DNA of 64,000 nt from Bradyrhizobium rifense (GCF_008123425.1 NZ_VSSS01000053.1:1-64000), one strand, 5' to 3'. Counted from the stretch's first letter, positions 36,003 through 44,833 are shown. Notes: generated from the sequence alone by a model not told the origin. Translations and numbers: made by a program.

Positions 36003-37022
36003 TTACTTCAGGTTGCTCATCGCCGTCAGGTCGAAGGAGAGCTTGGCGATACCGGCCGAGCCGCACCAGTTCGAGCCGGCGCCGCCCGGGTTGATCGCGG
36101 TCACGCTGGTGGTGCCGGTGGCGTTGAAGGCGCTGGTGAAAGCGTTGCAATCACCCTTGTTCAGGTCGGTGCCGGAGTAACGCAGGTCCAGCGTGAACAC
36201 CTTGTAGGTGAAGCCGACGCCGAGGTTCCAGGTGTTGTAGCTCTTGTAGGGAATGCCGTTGGCATAGATCGTTCCGGGGATGCCGTAGAAGGCGTCCGAA
36301 GTGCCGAGCCACTGCCGGCCGAACTCACCCGACACGTACATGCCGACGCCCGAGGCACCGAACGTCGTGCTCGGCGCGGTCCACTTCGCAGTCACCGAAG
36401 CGTAGTCGCCCCAGGCGCCCGAGTTCAGGAAGTTCGGCGAGTAGTACTCGTTCACGCCGACCGACCAGTTGTCGTTGATGGTGTAGTTCACCTTGCCGTA
36501 GACTTCGAAGAAGCTGACGTTCTTCTTCATGACGTTGCCGTCGGCGAGGAAGATCGTGGTGGTGCTGACCGGGCAAACGCCGCCGCCAGGAACGAGCGCG
36601 CCAGCGGGCGTGATGACACCAACGTTGTCGGCGCAGCTTCCGCCCGGATACAGATAACCCCAGACACCGACGTCGAAGGCGAACGCGCCGAAGGTCGGGC
36701 GGATACCGCCGTAGACGTCGACTTCAGCCGCAGCGCGGTTGGCGAAGGAGATGCTCTCCGCGGACACGCCGGCGTACAGCTGCAGGTCCTTGGTGACGTT
36801 GTAGCGCGGCTCGAAATAGGCGGCGACCGAAGGCTGGTGGTTCGACTGGGTGACACCGCGGAAGATGTAGTCGCTCATGACCGCACCGCCGAAGGCGATA
36901 TCCCAGGGGTCAAAGGCGGGCGGCGGCGGAGCCTTCAGTGCCTTCACATGCAGATCTGCCGCGAAAGCCGAACCCGTCGTCACCATTGCCAGCGCCGTTG
37001 CCAACAAAGCCACTTTCTTCAT
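36003..37022 (-). CDS. TorF family putative porin
   Basis: The ATG at 37022 follows GGGGATCGA. A signal peptide (MKKVALLATALAMVTTGSAFA) precedes a mature protein of about 318 residues. The pattern FDPWDIAFGGAVMSDYIFRGVTQSNHQPSVAAYFEPRYN, GVSAESISFANRAAAEVDVYGGIRPTFGAF and a beta-barrel ending LDLRYSGTDLNKGDCN...LTAMSNL is that of the TorF/Gcw-type proteins (TIGR02001). They are outer-membrane beta-barrels without a known substrate. Two cysteine pairs may form disulfides. Strongly expressed relatives exist in Bradyrhizobium. Confidence 0.88.
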   Translation of the reverse strand: MKKVALLATALAMVTTGSAFAADLHVKALKAPPPPAFDPWDIAFGGAVMSDYIFRGVTQSNHQPSVAAYFEPRYNVTKDLQLYAGVSAESISFANRAAAEVDVYGGIRPTFGAFAFDVGVWGYLYPGGSCADNVGVITPAGALVPGGGVCPVSTTTIFLADGNVMKKNVSFFEVYGKVNYTINDNWSVGVNEYYSPNFLNSGAWGDYASVTAKWTAPSTTFGASGVGMYVSGEFGRQWLGTSDAFYGIPGTIYANGIPYKSYNTWNLGVGFTYKVFTLDLRYSGTDLNKGDCNAFTSAFNATGTTSVTAINPGGAGSNWCGSAGIAKLSFDLTAMSNLK

Positions 37023-37480
37023 TTCGATCCCCATCACCAGTTCTAGACCCCGGTCGAGTTCCGGAAGCCCCCCGGGACACCCGACCTGATTGCAAATTCC
37101 GTTACCACCGCAATCTGGATTGAGGGATGTGAACCGTGAAGCAAAAAACACGGGCATCTGCCGACTTTTTAGGCGTTCTGACGATTCCACGAAAGGTTGT
37201 CGGACTGTGTTGCTTCTCGATCACATTATTTTCACTCCAAAATGCACAGAGCCGTCCGGGATACTACGTAGGTCCGCCACGCCGTGGCACGCGTGCTACG
37301 AATCAGGTGACTCAAAAAAGGGCAGCCTCCGGCAGCCGGAGCGGCGATGCAAAAAGGCCGCAGCGTCACCGCTGCGGCCTTCCTGCTATCGATCGTGGTC
37401 GGCGGGACGGACGGGACCTTTGGCCTGAGCCTGGCTCTAACCTTGGGCCCGACCCTTTGGACCTACCCTGCCCTTCGAAC
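37023..37480. other. Intergenic region between porin and histone-like gene, 458 bases
   Basis: The left part (37023-37140) should hold the porin promoter. Open frames here have no gene-like composition. At 37354-37381 a strong hairpin serves the histone-like gene. The rest, including the CCTTTGG / CCCTGCCCTTCG short repeats at about 37420-37495, shows no recognisable element. Confidence 0.45.
37354..37381 (-). terminator. Terminator of the histone-like gene
   Basis: AAGGCCGCAGCG, loop TCAC, CGCTGCGGCCTT, with AAAAA on the left side, giving a T run on the minus strand. It is about 100 bases after the stop of the histone-like gene. Confidence 0.8.
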
Positions 37481-37849
37481 CTAGCCCTGCCCTTCGGCCG
37501 GCGTCGGTTCCGCAGAAGACGAAGGCATCGCCCAGCTCGTCTCGGCGGCAGGCTCGGGGGCCGGTGCTGCCACTGGAGCTGCGGGCTTCGGCGCGGGAGC
37601 TGCCTTCGCCTTCTTCGGTGCTGCTGGCTTGGCTGCTGGCTTGGCCGCCTTCTTCGGTGCCGCCTTCTTCACGGCCTTCTTGGCCGCAGCCTTCTTGGCC
37701 GCCTTCTTCGGCGCAGCCTTCTTGGCCGATTTCTTCGCGGCCTTCTTGGCGGACTTCTTCGCCGCCTTCTTCTTCGTCGCCTTCTTCGCCGCTACAACCT
37801 TCTTGGCCTTTTTGGCCTTCTTGCTTTTTTTCTTACTCGCTTTCGCCAT
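37481..37849 (-). CDS. Histone H1-like Lys/Ala-rich DNA-binding protein
   Basis: The ATG at 37849 follows GGAGGACCACG, a strong ribosome binding site. The 122-residue protein begins with MAKASKKKSKKAKKAKK and consists of KKAAKKSAKKA and KKAAPKKAAKK repeats up to about residue 75, then an Ala/Pro linker and an acidic tail (EPTPAEGQG). It resembles eukaryotic H1 tails and the bacterial H1-like proteins (HctA/AlgP-type) that coat DNA. No folded domain is visible. Repeat number may vary between strains. Confidence 0.8.
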   Translation of the reverse strand: MAKASKKKSKKAKKAKKVVAAKKATKKKAAKKSAKKAAKKSAKKAAPKKAAKKAAAKKAVKKAAPKKAAKPAAKPAAPKKAKAAPAPKPAAPVAAPAPEPAAETSWAMPSSSAEPTPAEGQG

Positions 37850-37918
37850 CGTGGTCCTCCTGTTGCCGCCGAACAATGGTCGATCGGGCTTCTTCGGCCG
37901 TCACCCCGGGACGAAAGC

Positions 37919-39241
37919 TCAGCGCGACAAATTCAATGCCGGCCGCGCCCCGCCCGTAGCCCAATCGAGAAGCTCAATCGTGTGTACGACCGGAACTGAC
38001 GTGCCACTGGCAATCTGCACCATGCAGCCGATATTGCCCGCGGCAATCATGTCCGGCTTGACGCTCGCGATGTTGGCGATCTTGCGATCGCGCAACCGGC
38101 CCGCAAGCTCAGGCTGGAGAATGTTGTAGGTCCCCGCCGAACCGCAACACAAATGGCTCTCCGGCACATCTTTCACCACGAATCCATTCTTGGAAAGCAA
38201 TTCTTTCGGAAGGCCCGTGATTTTCTGCCCGTGCTGCAACGAACACGCTGAGTGATAGGCGACGACGATGTTGTCCTGTCGCGCGGTGGGTTCGAGTCCA
38301 AGGCCGGCGATGTACTCAGTGATGTCCTTCGCAAGTGCGGACACCTTCGCCGCATCGGCTGCGAACGCGCCGTCCTCGCGCAGCAGATAGCCGTAGTCCT
38401 TGATCACCGTGCCGCAGCCGGACGCCGTCACCAGGATGGCGTCGAGCCCCTCGCCGGCCGCTTCCCTCTGCCACGCCGTGATGTTGGCGCGGGCCCGGCC
38501 CAGCGCGTCATCGTCGAGACCGAGGTGATGGGTGAGCGCGCCGCAGCATTGCTCGTCCCTGACCAGAACGACCTCGATGCCGTGACGGGTCAGCAGGCTG
38601 ATAGCGGCCTGATTGATGCGCGGCGCCAGCACCTGCTGGGCGCAGCCCTGGAGCAGCGCGACCCGACCGCGCTTCTTGCCAAGCGCTGCGAACACGCTGC
38701 CCGGAAGCGCGCCCGGGGCCGGCAGCCGGCCTGGGGCCAGCGCCAGCATCGCCTTGAGGCGCTGGATCAGGCCGGGCGTGGCCGAGGGCCGCGGGGTCGG
38801 CAGGAAGACGGCAAAGGGCCGGGCCAGCTGTGCCAGCCGCATGCTGATGCGAAACCGCCGCGGATCGGGCAGGACGAAGGCCAGCACCTGGCGCAACAGC
38901 CGCTCGGCGAGCGGCCGCTGATAGCGCTGCTCGATCCTGACACGGGCCTGATCGACGAGGTGCATGTAGTTCACCCCGGAGGGGCAGGTCGTCGTGCAGG
39001 CCAGGCACGACAGGCAGCGGTCGACATGCTTGACCACCTCGGCCGTCGGGGCCTGGTCCTTCTCCAGCATCTCCTTGATCAGATAGATGCGGCCGCGCGG
39101 GCTATCGAGCTCGTCGCCGAGCAGCACATAGGTCGGGCAGGTCGCAGTGCAAAAGCCGCAATGAACGCAGGCGCGCAGGATCTTGTCGGCTTCCGCGATG
39201 TCGGGGTCGGCGAGCTGCGCGAGTGAGAATTCGGTCTTCAT
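37919..39241 (-). CDS. glcF: Glycolate oxidase iron-sulfur subunit
   Basis: GlcF passes electrons from the flavin subunits of glycolate oxidase to the respiratory chain. Two ferredoxin-like clusters are visible: CVHCGFCTATCPTY (C25, C28, C31, C35) and CLSCLACTTTCPSG (C76, C79, C82, C86). Two CCG domains follow (CCGALTHHLG, CCGSAGTYN). The 440 residues start at ATG 39241, which overlaps the glcE stop by four bases. The frame stays open upstream to 39637 through glcE, but that part is a shadow. Converges on the histone-like gene, 69 bases away. Confidence 0.95.
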   Translation of the reverse strand: MKTEFSLAQLADPDIAEADKILRACVHCGFCTATCPTYVLLGDELDSPRGRIYLIKEMLEKDQAPTAEVVKHVDRCLSCLACTTTCPSGVNYMHLVDQARVRIEQRYQRPLAERLLRQVLAFVLPDPRRFRISMRLAQLARPFAVFLPTPRPSATPGLIQRLKAMLALAPGRLPAPGALPGSVFAALGKKRGRVALLQGCAQQVLAPRINQAAISLLTRHGIEVVLVRDEQCCGALTHHLGLDDDALGRARANITAWQREAAGEGLDAILVTASGCGTVIKDYGYLLREDGAFAADAAKVSALAKDITEYIAGLGLEPTARQDNIVVAYHSACSLQHGQKITGLPKELLSKNGFVVKDVPESHLCCGSAGTYNILQPELAGRLRDRKIANIASVKPDMIAAGNIGCMVQIASGTSVPVVHTIELLDWATGGARPALNLSR

Positions 39242-40476
39242 GCCGCAGTGCCCCGCGTCAGCCGTCCCCGGTTCAAAATGGACATCGGATCGAAACCGAC
39301 GCGGACCCGTTCGCTCAGGGCGGCGACACCCGGGGCTTGCGGATGGAACACGTCGACGCTGCGCCTGACGTCCTCGGCGGCCCGGATCAGCGTGGCGTGC
39401 CCGCCGAACGCATTGGTCCGCTGGCGCACGGCCGGGGCATGCGCGTCGGCCTTCGGCGGCAGCGCCGCCCAGATCAGCCCGCCGCCCCAATCGTAGATGA
39501 CGTCGCCCCCGGTCTCGCGCGCCAATTGCGTGCCGAGCGCCGCGCCCGAAGCTGGCGGACAGACGATCCGCCACACCGGCCAGGCGCCAACCGCGCCGCT
39601 GGCCGCGAACGGCAGCACGTCGCGGATGGTGGCCCACAGCGCAGACGACGCGGCGTCCTCGATCAGGGTCGCGGTTCCGAACGGCGCCAGCAATTCACGG
39701 AGCGAGCCGGCGCGATGGGCGGCGGAGGCCGTGATGCCCTCGAGCCGCAGCACCGTCAGCGCCTCGCCCTGGCCGGCGATATCGCCAAGCCCATCGGTCC
39801 TGGCGCGGAAGGTCGATTTCGGCAGATGCGCGGCGGCGGAGACGTCGAAGGGCGAGCCGAGCGCCGCGGTCATCGCCTTGTTGGCGGCGGCCTCGTCGAG
39901 CCCGCGCAGCAGCAGCGTCCGCTCGGCTTCGGGCTTCGGCATCACCTTCAGCGTCACCTCAGTCATCACCGACAGCGTGCCCCAGGAGCCCGAAAGCAGC
40001 TTGCAGAGGTCGTAACCCGTGACGTTCTTCACCACCTTGCCGCCGGTCTTGAAGCTGTCGCCGAAACCGGAGACGGCATGTGCGCCCAGAAGATGGTCAC
40101 GTGCCCCGCCCGCCTTGATCCGCCGTGGGCCTGCCAGCCCGGCGGCGATCATGCCGCCGATGGTCCCGAGCGCGGGCGTACCGAGCAGCGGCGCGGTATT
40201 CATCGGCTCGAAGGCGAATTGCTGGTTCTTGGCATCGATCAGCGACAGCACGTCGGCCAGCGGCGCGCCGGCCTGGAGCGTCACGATCAATTCATTGGGC
40301 TCGTAAGAGATGACCGCGTTCAGCGCGGAGACGTCGAGCACGGCGTTGGTCGCCATCGCGTGCCCGATGCTGCGCTTGCTGCCGTGACCGATGATCTCGA
40401 GCGGCTGCTCATTGGCAATCGCCGCGCGCACCACCTCTTCGACGTCTTTGGCGTCTCTGACCCTGAGCGTATCCAC
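39238..40476 (-). CDS. glcE: Glycolate oxidase FAD-binding subunit
   Basis: The 412 residues match GlcE: an N-terminal FAD-binding PCMH domain (ELIVTLQAGAPLADVLSLIDAKNQQFAFEP, TIGGMIAAGLAGPRRIKAGGARDHLLG, and VVKNVTGYDLCKLLSGSWGTLSVMTEVTLKV), then a C-terminal domain ending LSERVRVGFDPMSILNRGRL. It forms the complex with GlcD and GlcF. Coupled to glcF by ATGA. Its partner glcD lies 2.6 kb upstream, separated by three genes. Confidence 0.95.
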   Translation of the reverse strand: MDTLRVRDAKDVEEVVRAAIANEQPLEIIGHGSKRSIGHAMATNAVLDVSALNAVISYEPNELIVTLQAGAPLADVLSLIDAKNQQFAFEPMNTAPLLGTPALGTIGGMIAAGLAGPRRIKAGGARDHLLGAHAVSGFGDSFKTGGKVVKNVTGYDLCKLLSGSWGTLSVMTEVTLKVMPKPEAERTLLLRGLDEAAANKAMTAALGSPFDVSAAAHLPKSTFRARTDGLGDIAGQGEALTVLRLEGITASAAHRAGSLRELLAPFGTATLIEDAASSALWATIRDVLPFAASGAVGAWPVWRIVCPPASGAALGTQLARETGGDVIYDWGGGLIWAALPPKADAHAPAVRQRTNAFGGHATLIRAAEDVRRSVDVFHPQAPGVAALSERVRVGFDPMSILNRGRLTRGTAA

Positions 40477-40509
40477 GCGTCTAGCGGGTAACGATATTTG
40501 GTCCCAAAA

Positions 40510-41199
40510 TCAAATGCGGACACCAAATAGGGAACGAAATGCGTCAAGCCCCGCATCGGTGATCTCGACTGAGCGCCCCTGCGGCCGGCGGCGGATCCAG
40601 TCCCGCTGGAACGCCAGCTCGGCGAGCGCCGCCCCTGCCCGCCCGGCCAGATGCGGCCGGCGTTCGCTCCAGTCGAGACAGGGCCGGCACAGCACCCGCC
40701 GGTGCCGCGCCGACGGGTGGAGATCGAGACCGAAACTGCCGAGGAACGCCGTGCCCGCTTCCGTCAGCTCGCCAACCTCCTGGTCGAGAACCAGATAGTC
40801 GCGCTCCCGCAGCGCGTCAGCGAGGGCGACACCGAGCTCGCCCGCGAGGTGATCGTAGCAGGTCCGGGCTCGCCGCATCGCGGCATCGATCCGCGCCGGC
40901 GGCCGCGAACTTGGCGGACCGGTCACGGCAACCGTCATCATGCCCTCCAGGATCTGCGCGACCAGCGGTGTGGCCAACCGGTACAACCGACGCGGTCCCC
41001 GTCGCTCGACTTTCAGAAGCGCGTGCTGCACCAGCCGGCCGAGATGCCAGCTCGCCGTCTGCGGCGTGACGCCGGCAACCAGCGCCAGCTCGCCCGCGGT
41101 CTGCGCACGTCCGTCCATCAGTCGCGACAGGATCAGGGCCCGGCCGGGATCGGCGATCAGGGCCGCCAGGTCGGCGAGCTCGCGTGCGATGGTCGGCAT
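40510..41199 (-). CDS. ArsR-family winged-helix regulator
   Basis: Residues 1-90 form the ArsR winged helix: ARELADLAALIADPGRALILSRLMDGRAQTAGELALVAGVTPQTASWHLGRLVQHALLKVERRGPRRLYRLATP. The C-terminal 140 residues carry LAGELGVALADALRERDYLV and a Cys-containing RVLCRPCLDWSERRPHLAGRAGAALAELA, as in ArsR proteins with an added domain; the two cysteines (CRPC) might bind metal. ATG 41199 has GGAG six bases upstream; ATG 41214 is an alternative. It is divergent from the monooxygenase-fold gene and a perfect dyad lies between. Confidence 0.85.
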   Translation of the reverse strand: MPTIARELADLAALIADPGRALILSRLMDGRAQTAGELALVAGVTPQTASWHLGRLVQHALLKVERRGPRRLYRLATPLVAQILEGMMTVAVTGPPSSRPPARIDAAMRRARTCYDHLAGELGVALADALRERDYLVLDQEVGELTEAGTAFLGSFGLDLHPSARHRRVLCRPCLDWSERRPHLAGRAGAALAELAFQRDWIRRRPQGRSVEITDAGLDAFRSLFGVRI

Positions 41200-41260
41200 G
41201 GCCGGCTCCGGCATGTGACGAAAACCCATCCTGCTTGTCGCACAGGACATCGCCGCAACG

Positions 41261-41278
41261 TTTCGATCACGATCGAAA
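41261..41278. promoter_or_regulatory. Perfect dyad, likely ArsR operator
   Basis: TTTCGATC, two bases AC, GATCGAAA. It lies 62 bases upstream of the ArsR gene and 102 bases upstream of the monooxygenase gene. A perfect eight-base dyad at this place suits autorepression by the ArsR protein. Confidence 0.6.
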
Positions 41279-41379
41279 TGTTCACGACATCGACACTTCG
41301 ACCGCCGGCGAACCCAACAGGCAGGCCATCGCGACATGGTCGCAGCGATCGCGATCGAGACGAACCAATGGAGGCACAG

Positions 41380-41856
41380 ATGGAGCGATCGACACATCCG
41401 CGGCCAGCGCCGCGCCCACGTGAAGCGTTCAGCCGCAGGTCGGTGATCGCCGTCCTGGCGATCTATCTCTCGCCATGGACGGCGGCGTCATCTCAGGCAC
41501 AGGAGCAAGGAGCAAAGACAATGAACCACTATGCAACACAGAAATCGATCAGCGATGCCGTCGACGGCGGCGGCCTGCTCGTGGTCGCGCAATGGGAGGC
41601 CAAGCCCGGCGAGGCCGACAGGATCGCCGGCATCCTCGACCGTTTCCTGCCGGAGGCGCAGCGCGAGGACGGCGTCAAGCTGTTCCTGATCTCGCGGGCT
41701 ACGGACAATCCGGCGCAGTTTCTGTTCTACGAACTGTTCCGCGACGAAGCCGCGTTCAAGGCGCACCAGGAGAGCGCGCATTTCAAGACCTACATCGCCG
41801 GCGAAGCGCTGCCGCTGCTGGCGAAGCGTGAGCGCGCGCAGTACGCGATGCTGTAG
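41380..41856 (+). CDS. Exported antibiotic biosynthesis monooxygenase-fold protein (putative quinol monooxygenase)
   Basis: From ATG 41380, with GGAGG five bases upstream, the protein starts with a basic leader and hydrophobic segment (RRSVIAVLAIYLSPWTAASSQAQ), a signal peptide, then an ABM domain: LLVVAQWEAKPGEADRIAGILDRFLPEAQREDGVKLFLISRATDNPAQFLFYELFRDEAAFKAHQESAHFKTYIAGEALPLL. Such dimeric alpha/beta proteins oxidise quinols or bind haem or aldehydes. The His pair in HQESAHF is conserved. It is exported, which is unusual for the family. Divergent from the ArsR gene. Confidence 0.85.
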   Translation: MERSTHPRPAPRPREAFSRRSVIAVLAIYLSPWTAASSQAQEQGAKTMNHYATQKSISDAVDGGGLLVVAQWEAKPGEADRIAGILDRFLPEAQREDGVKLFLISRATDNPAQFLFYELFRDEAAFKAHQESAHFKTYIAGEALPLLAKRERAQYAML

Positions 41857-41904
41857 GAACGAGCTTGCACGCCGCGGTTCGGACCGGACCGCGGCGTCGC
41901 GCGA

Positions 41905-43068
41905 CTAGATGATCGCGCGCAGCGGCGATTTGCGCAAGATCAACGCAGAGACGGCGAGGCTGCCGATCGCGGCCAGCATGGTCAGCAGCAGCGCCTTCGT
42001 GAGTGCGAACAGCGGCAGCGCGTGCAGGAGCAGGGCGAAGCCGATCAGGATCGGCGGATGGATCAGGTAAACGCCGAAGGCGTTGTCCGAGAGCCATTTG
42101 GCGACCGGCCCCTGCGTATCGAAATAGCGGCGGTAGACGGCCAGTATCAAGAGGCCCATGCCGACGCAGACCAGCGCCTCCCACAGGCACTTCCCGGCGC
42201 TGACGAAGTTGAATCCGCCCGCATAGAGCGCCGTGTCGCCGTGCAGTCCGCCACCGAACAGCACGAGCGCTGCGAACAACGGCGCCGAGAGGGATAACGC
42301 GAGCAGTCCCCAGCGGATGCAGGAACGTTCCGCAACCCCAAGCATCCAATTGCCGCGATAACCGAAGCTGCCAGCCGCAAACATGAGAATGTATTGCGGG
42401 AGATCGCCGGGATGAACGTTGAGCACGGACCCATCGGCATGGATCGCGATGCGAACGGCAAAAGTGGTTGCCGCCATCGCCGCAACAAACAGGATAATCC
42501 CGGTGCCGTGCAGCTTGAGCTGCGGTTCGTACCATCCGGTGCGGCGGATCAGACCATACAGCAGCGAGACCAGCAGCAGCACCGCGCAAAACCACATCGG
42601 CCCCGTCTCGGAAAGCCATTCGCCGTCTTTCAGATGAGTCAGCCATTGATTGCCGAAACCGCCCTTGCCCCAGGTCCAGGACAGAAAATACTGCGTCAAC
42701 GGGCCGATCACCAACATGTAGAGCAAGGTCGGCAGACCGAGCCTGATCAGCCGATCACGCGCAAATCTGGAAAACCCTTTCCGATCGAACGCACCGGCGG
42801 CGAAATAACCGGCGATGAAGAACAGCGCGGCCATGAAGAAGGCCTGCAGGAAGCTCTGATAGATGCCGAAGAACAGCGCCGTACCGAAGCCAGTCTCCTG
42901 CCGGTCGACATAGTACCAATTGCCGAACGGGCTGTAGGTGTCCGCCGCGTGCATGCTCAGCACGAGAACGATCATCGACCAGCGGATGTTGTCGACGAAC
43001 AGCAGGCGCGACTGCGCCGCCGGCGTGGCCGACGTTTCGTTCGTGGCATTGACCGACACGTCCGCCAT
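41905..43068 (-). CDS. Acyltransferase-3 family membrane protein
   Basis: The 387 residues form ten or so membrane helices. The N-terminus LLFVDNIRWSMIVLVLSMHAADTYSPFGNWYY contains the Arg/His pair of the acyltransferase-3 fold, and the last helices are GVYLIHPPILIGFALLLH. Members transfer acyl groups to exopolysaccharide, LPS, Nod factors or glucans (OpgC). It starts 18 bases downstream of the glcD stop codon on the same strand, so it is likely read on the same mRNA, although a metabolic link is not apparent. Confidence 0.85.
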   Translation of the reverse strand: MADVSVNATNETSATPAAQSRLLFVDNIRWSMIVLVLSMHAADTYSPFGNWYYVDRQETGFGTALFFGIYQSFLQAFFMAALFFIAGYFAAGAFDRKGFSRFARDRLIRLGLPTLLYMLVIGPLTQYFLSWTWGKGGFGNQWLTHLKDGEWLSETGPMWFCAVLLLVSLLYGLIRRTGWYEPQLKLHGTGIILFVAAMAATTFAVRIAIHADGSVLNVHPGDLPQYILMFAAGSFGYRGNWMLGVAERSCIRWGLLALSLSAPLFAALVLFGGGLHGDTALYAGGFNFVSAGKCLWEALVCVGMGLLILAVYRRYFDTQGPVAKWLSDNAFGVYLIHPPILIGFALLLHALPLFALTKALLLTMLAAIGSLAVSALILRKSPLRAII

Positions 43069-43086
43069 GCCCCAGATATCCGGCCG

Positions 43087-44580
43087 TCAAAACCGCGGGA
43101 TGTCCGGAAACGCTACCTTGCCCGCATGGACATGCATGCGGCCGAGCTCGGCGCAGCGATGCAGCGTCGGAAACACTTTTCCGGGATTGAGCAGGCCCTG
43201 CGCGTCGAAGGCGCATTTCAGCCGCTGCTGCTGGTTGAGATCGATCTCGGTGAACATCTCGGGCATCAGATCGCGCTTCTCGATGCCGACGCCATGCTCG
43301 CCGGTGAGCACGCCGCCGAACTCGACACAGGCGCGCAGGATGTCGGCGCCGAAGGCTTCGGCGCGCTCGATCTCGCCGGGCTTGTTGGCATCGTAGAGGA
43401 TCAGCGGATGCAGATTGCCGTCGCCAGCGTGGAACACGTTGGCGCAACCGAGCTGGTATTTTTCCGAGAGCTCGCGGATTCGGGCGAGCGCCTTCGGCAG
43501 CGCGCCGCGCGGGATGGTGCCGTCCATGCAGAGATAGTCGGGCGAGATGCGACCGACCGCCGGGAATGCGGCCTTGCGGCCAGCCCAGAACAGATTGCGC
43601 TCGGCCTCCGAGGTCGAGATCTGGCAAGTGGTCGAACCGCAAGCATTTGCAATTGTCTCGACGCGCGTGATCAGCTCGTCGACCTCGATCTTGGGACCGT
43701 CGAGCTCGATGATGAGCAGCGCTTCGACATCGAGCGGATAGCCGGCATGAACGAAGGCCTCGGCGGCGTGGATCGCGGGCTTGTCCATCATCTCCATGCC
43801 GCCGGGAATGATGCCGGCGCCGATAATGCGCGCCACGCATTCGCCGGCCGCCTCGACCTGCGCAAAGCCGACCATCAGCGCGCGCGCCGTCTCCGGCTTC
43901 TGCAGGATGCGCACGGTGATCTCGGTGATGACGCCGAGCAGACCTTCCGATCCTGTGATCACGCCCATCAGATCATAGCCGGAATTCTCCGCCGACTTGC
44001 CGCCGATGCGCAAAATCTCGCCGCTCATCAGGACAATCTCGCAAGCGAGCACGTTGTTGGTGGTCATGCCGTATTTGAGGCAATGCACGCCGCCGGAATT
44101 TTCCGCGACATTGCCGCCGATCGAGCAGGCGATCTGCGAGGACGGATCGGGCGCGTAATAGAAGCCGGCATGCGCGACCGCCTGGCTGATCGCGAGATTG
44201 GTGACACCGGGCTCGGTGACGACGACGCGATTGTCAAAATCGATGTCGCGGATGCGCTTGAACTTGCCGAGGCCCAGCAGCACGCCGTCCTCCAGCGGCA
44301 GCGCGCCGCCGGATAGCGAGGTGCCGGAGCCGCGCGGCACCACCTTGATGCCGTGGGCGGCACAATATTTCAGGACGAGCGAGACCTGCTCAGTGGTGTC
44401 GGGCAGCACCACGACCATTGGCGGTTGCCGATAGGCGGTCAGTCCATCGGACTCATAGGCCCGCATCTCGGCAGGCGTATCGATCACGCCCTCGCCGGGC
44501 ACGATTGCGCGCAATGCAGCAACGATCTCCGCGCGGCGCGCGAGCACCGCCTGGTCGCTCGCAGGCATCATGATGGCCAT
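43087..44580 (-). CDS. glcD: Glycolate oxidase FAD-linked subunit
   Basis: The 497-residue protein matches GlcD: TEQVSLVLKYCAAHGIKVVPRGSGTSLSGGALPLEDGVLLG (FAD-binding), IGGNVAENSGGVHCLKYGMTTNNVLACEIVL, GSEGLLGVITEITVRI, and the C-terminal FAD_oxidase_C region with ANVFHAGDGNLHPLILYD and EHGVGIEKRDLM. It oxidises glycolate (or D-lactate). It is separated from glcE and glcF by the acyltransferase, monooxygenase-like and ArsR genes. An 18-base perfect palindrome sits 32 bases upstream. Confidence 0.95.
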   Translation of the reverse strand: MAIMMPASDQAVLARRAEIVAALRAIVPGEGVIDTPAEMRAYESDGLTAYRQPPMVVVLPDTTEQVSLVLKYCAAHGIKVVPRGSGTSLSGGALPLEDGVLLGLGKFKRIRDIDFDNRVVVTEPGVTNLAISQAVAHAGFYYAPDPSSQIACSIGGNVAENSGGVHCLKYGMTTNNVLACEIVLMSGEILRIGGKSAENSGYDLMGVITGSEGLLGVITEITVRILQKPETARALMVGFAQVEAAGECVARIIGAGIIPGGMEMMDKPAIHAAEAFVHAGYPLDVEALLIIELDGPKIEVDELITRVETIANACGSTTCQISTSEAERNLFWAGRKAAFPAVGRISPDYLCMDGTIPRGALPKALARIRELSEKYQLGCANVFHAGDGNLHPLILYDANKPGEIERAEAFGADILRACVEFGGVLTGEHGVGIEKRDLMPEMFTEIDLNQQQRLKCAFDAQGLLNPGKVFPTLHRCAELGRMHVHAGKVAFPDIPRF

Positions 44581-44611
44581 GATTTATCCTTCCGGCTCAC
44601 GCCGCGTGATC

Positions 44612-44629
44612 GATTTGTCGCGACAAATC
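44612..44629. promoter_or_regulatory. Perfect 18-base palindrome upstream of glcD
   Basis: GATTTGTCGCGACAAATC is its own reverse complement. It is 32 bases upstream of the glcD start, where a repressor would block its promoter, and 204 bases from cytochrome c550 on the other side. No regulator gene next to it is obvious, so the cognate protein (for example a GntR-type) lies elsewhere. Confidence 0.6.
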
Positions 44630-44833
44630 AACCACGTCCGCGGCCGTTTGGGTAGGCCATCCCCGAGTCGGAGCAACGATCTTCCGGCGAGTTCGCTCTG
44701 GGACAAGTAGGAAATCGTGAAACCTGTCATGGTTTCGTGGCTTGTCCAAGCCGAGCGGGCCGTGCCAAAACCGGCAGGGTTCGACGATCGCCGACCGAAT
44801 AAGACCCACTGGGAAAGAGACGAAGAGCACCCT

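Noticed and set aside
39242..39637. Upstream extension of glcF by 132 codons
   Set aside because: It lies over glcE in another frame. The conserved start MKTEFSLAQL is at 39241.
40651..41379. Upstream extension of the monooxygenase-fold gene frame
   Set aside because: The first 243 codons lie opposite the ArsR gene and are not protein-like; the real start is at 41380.
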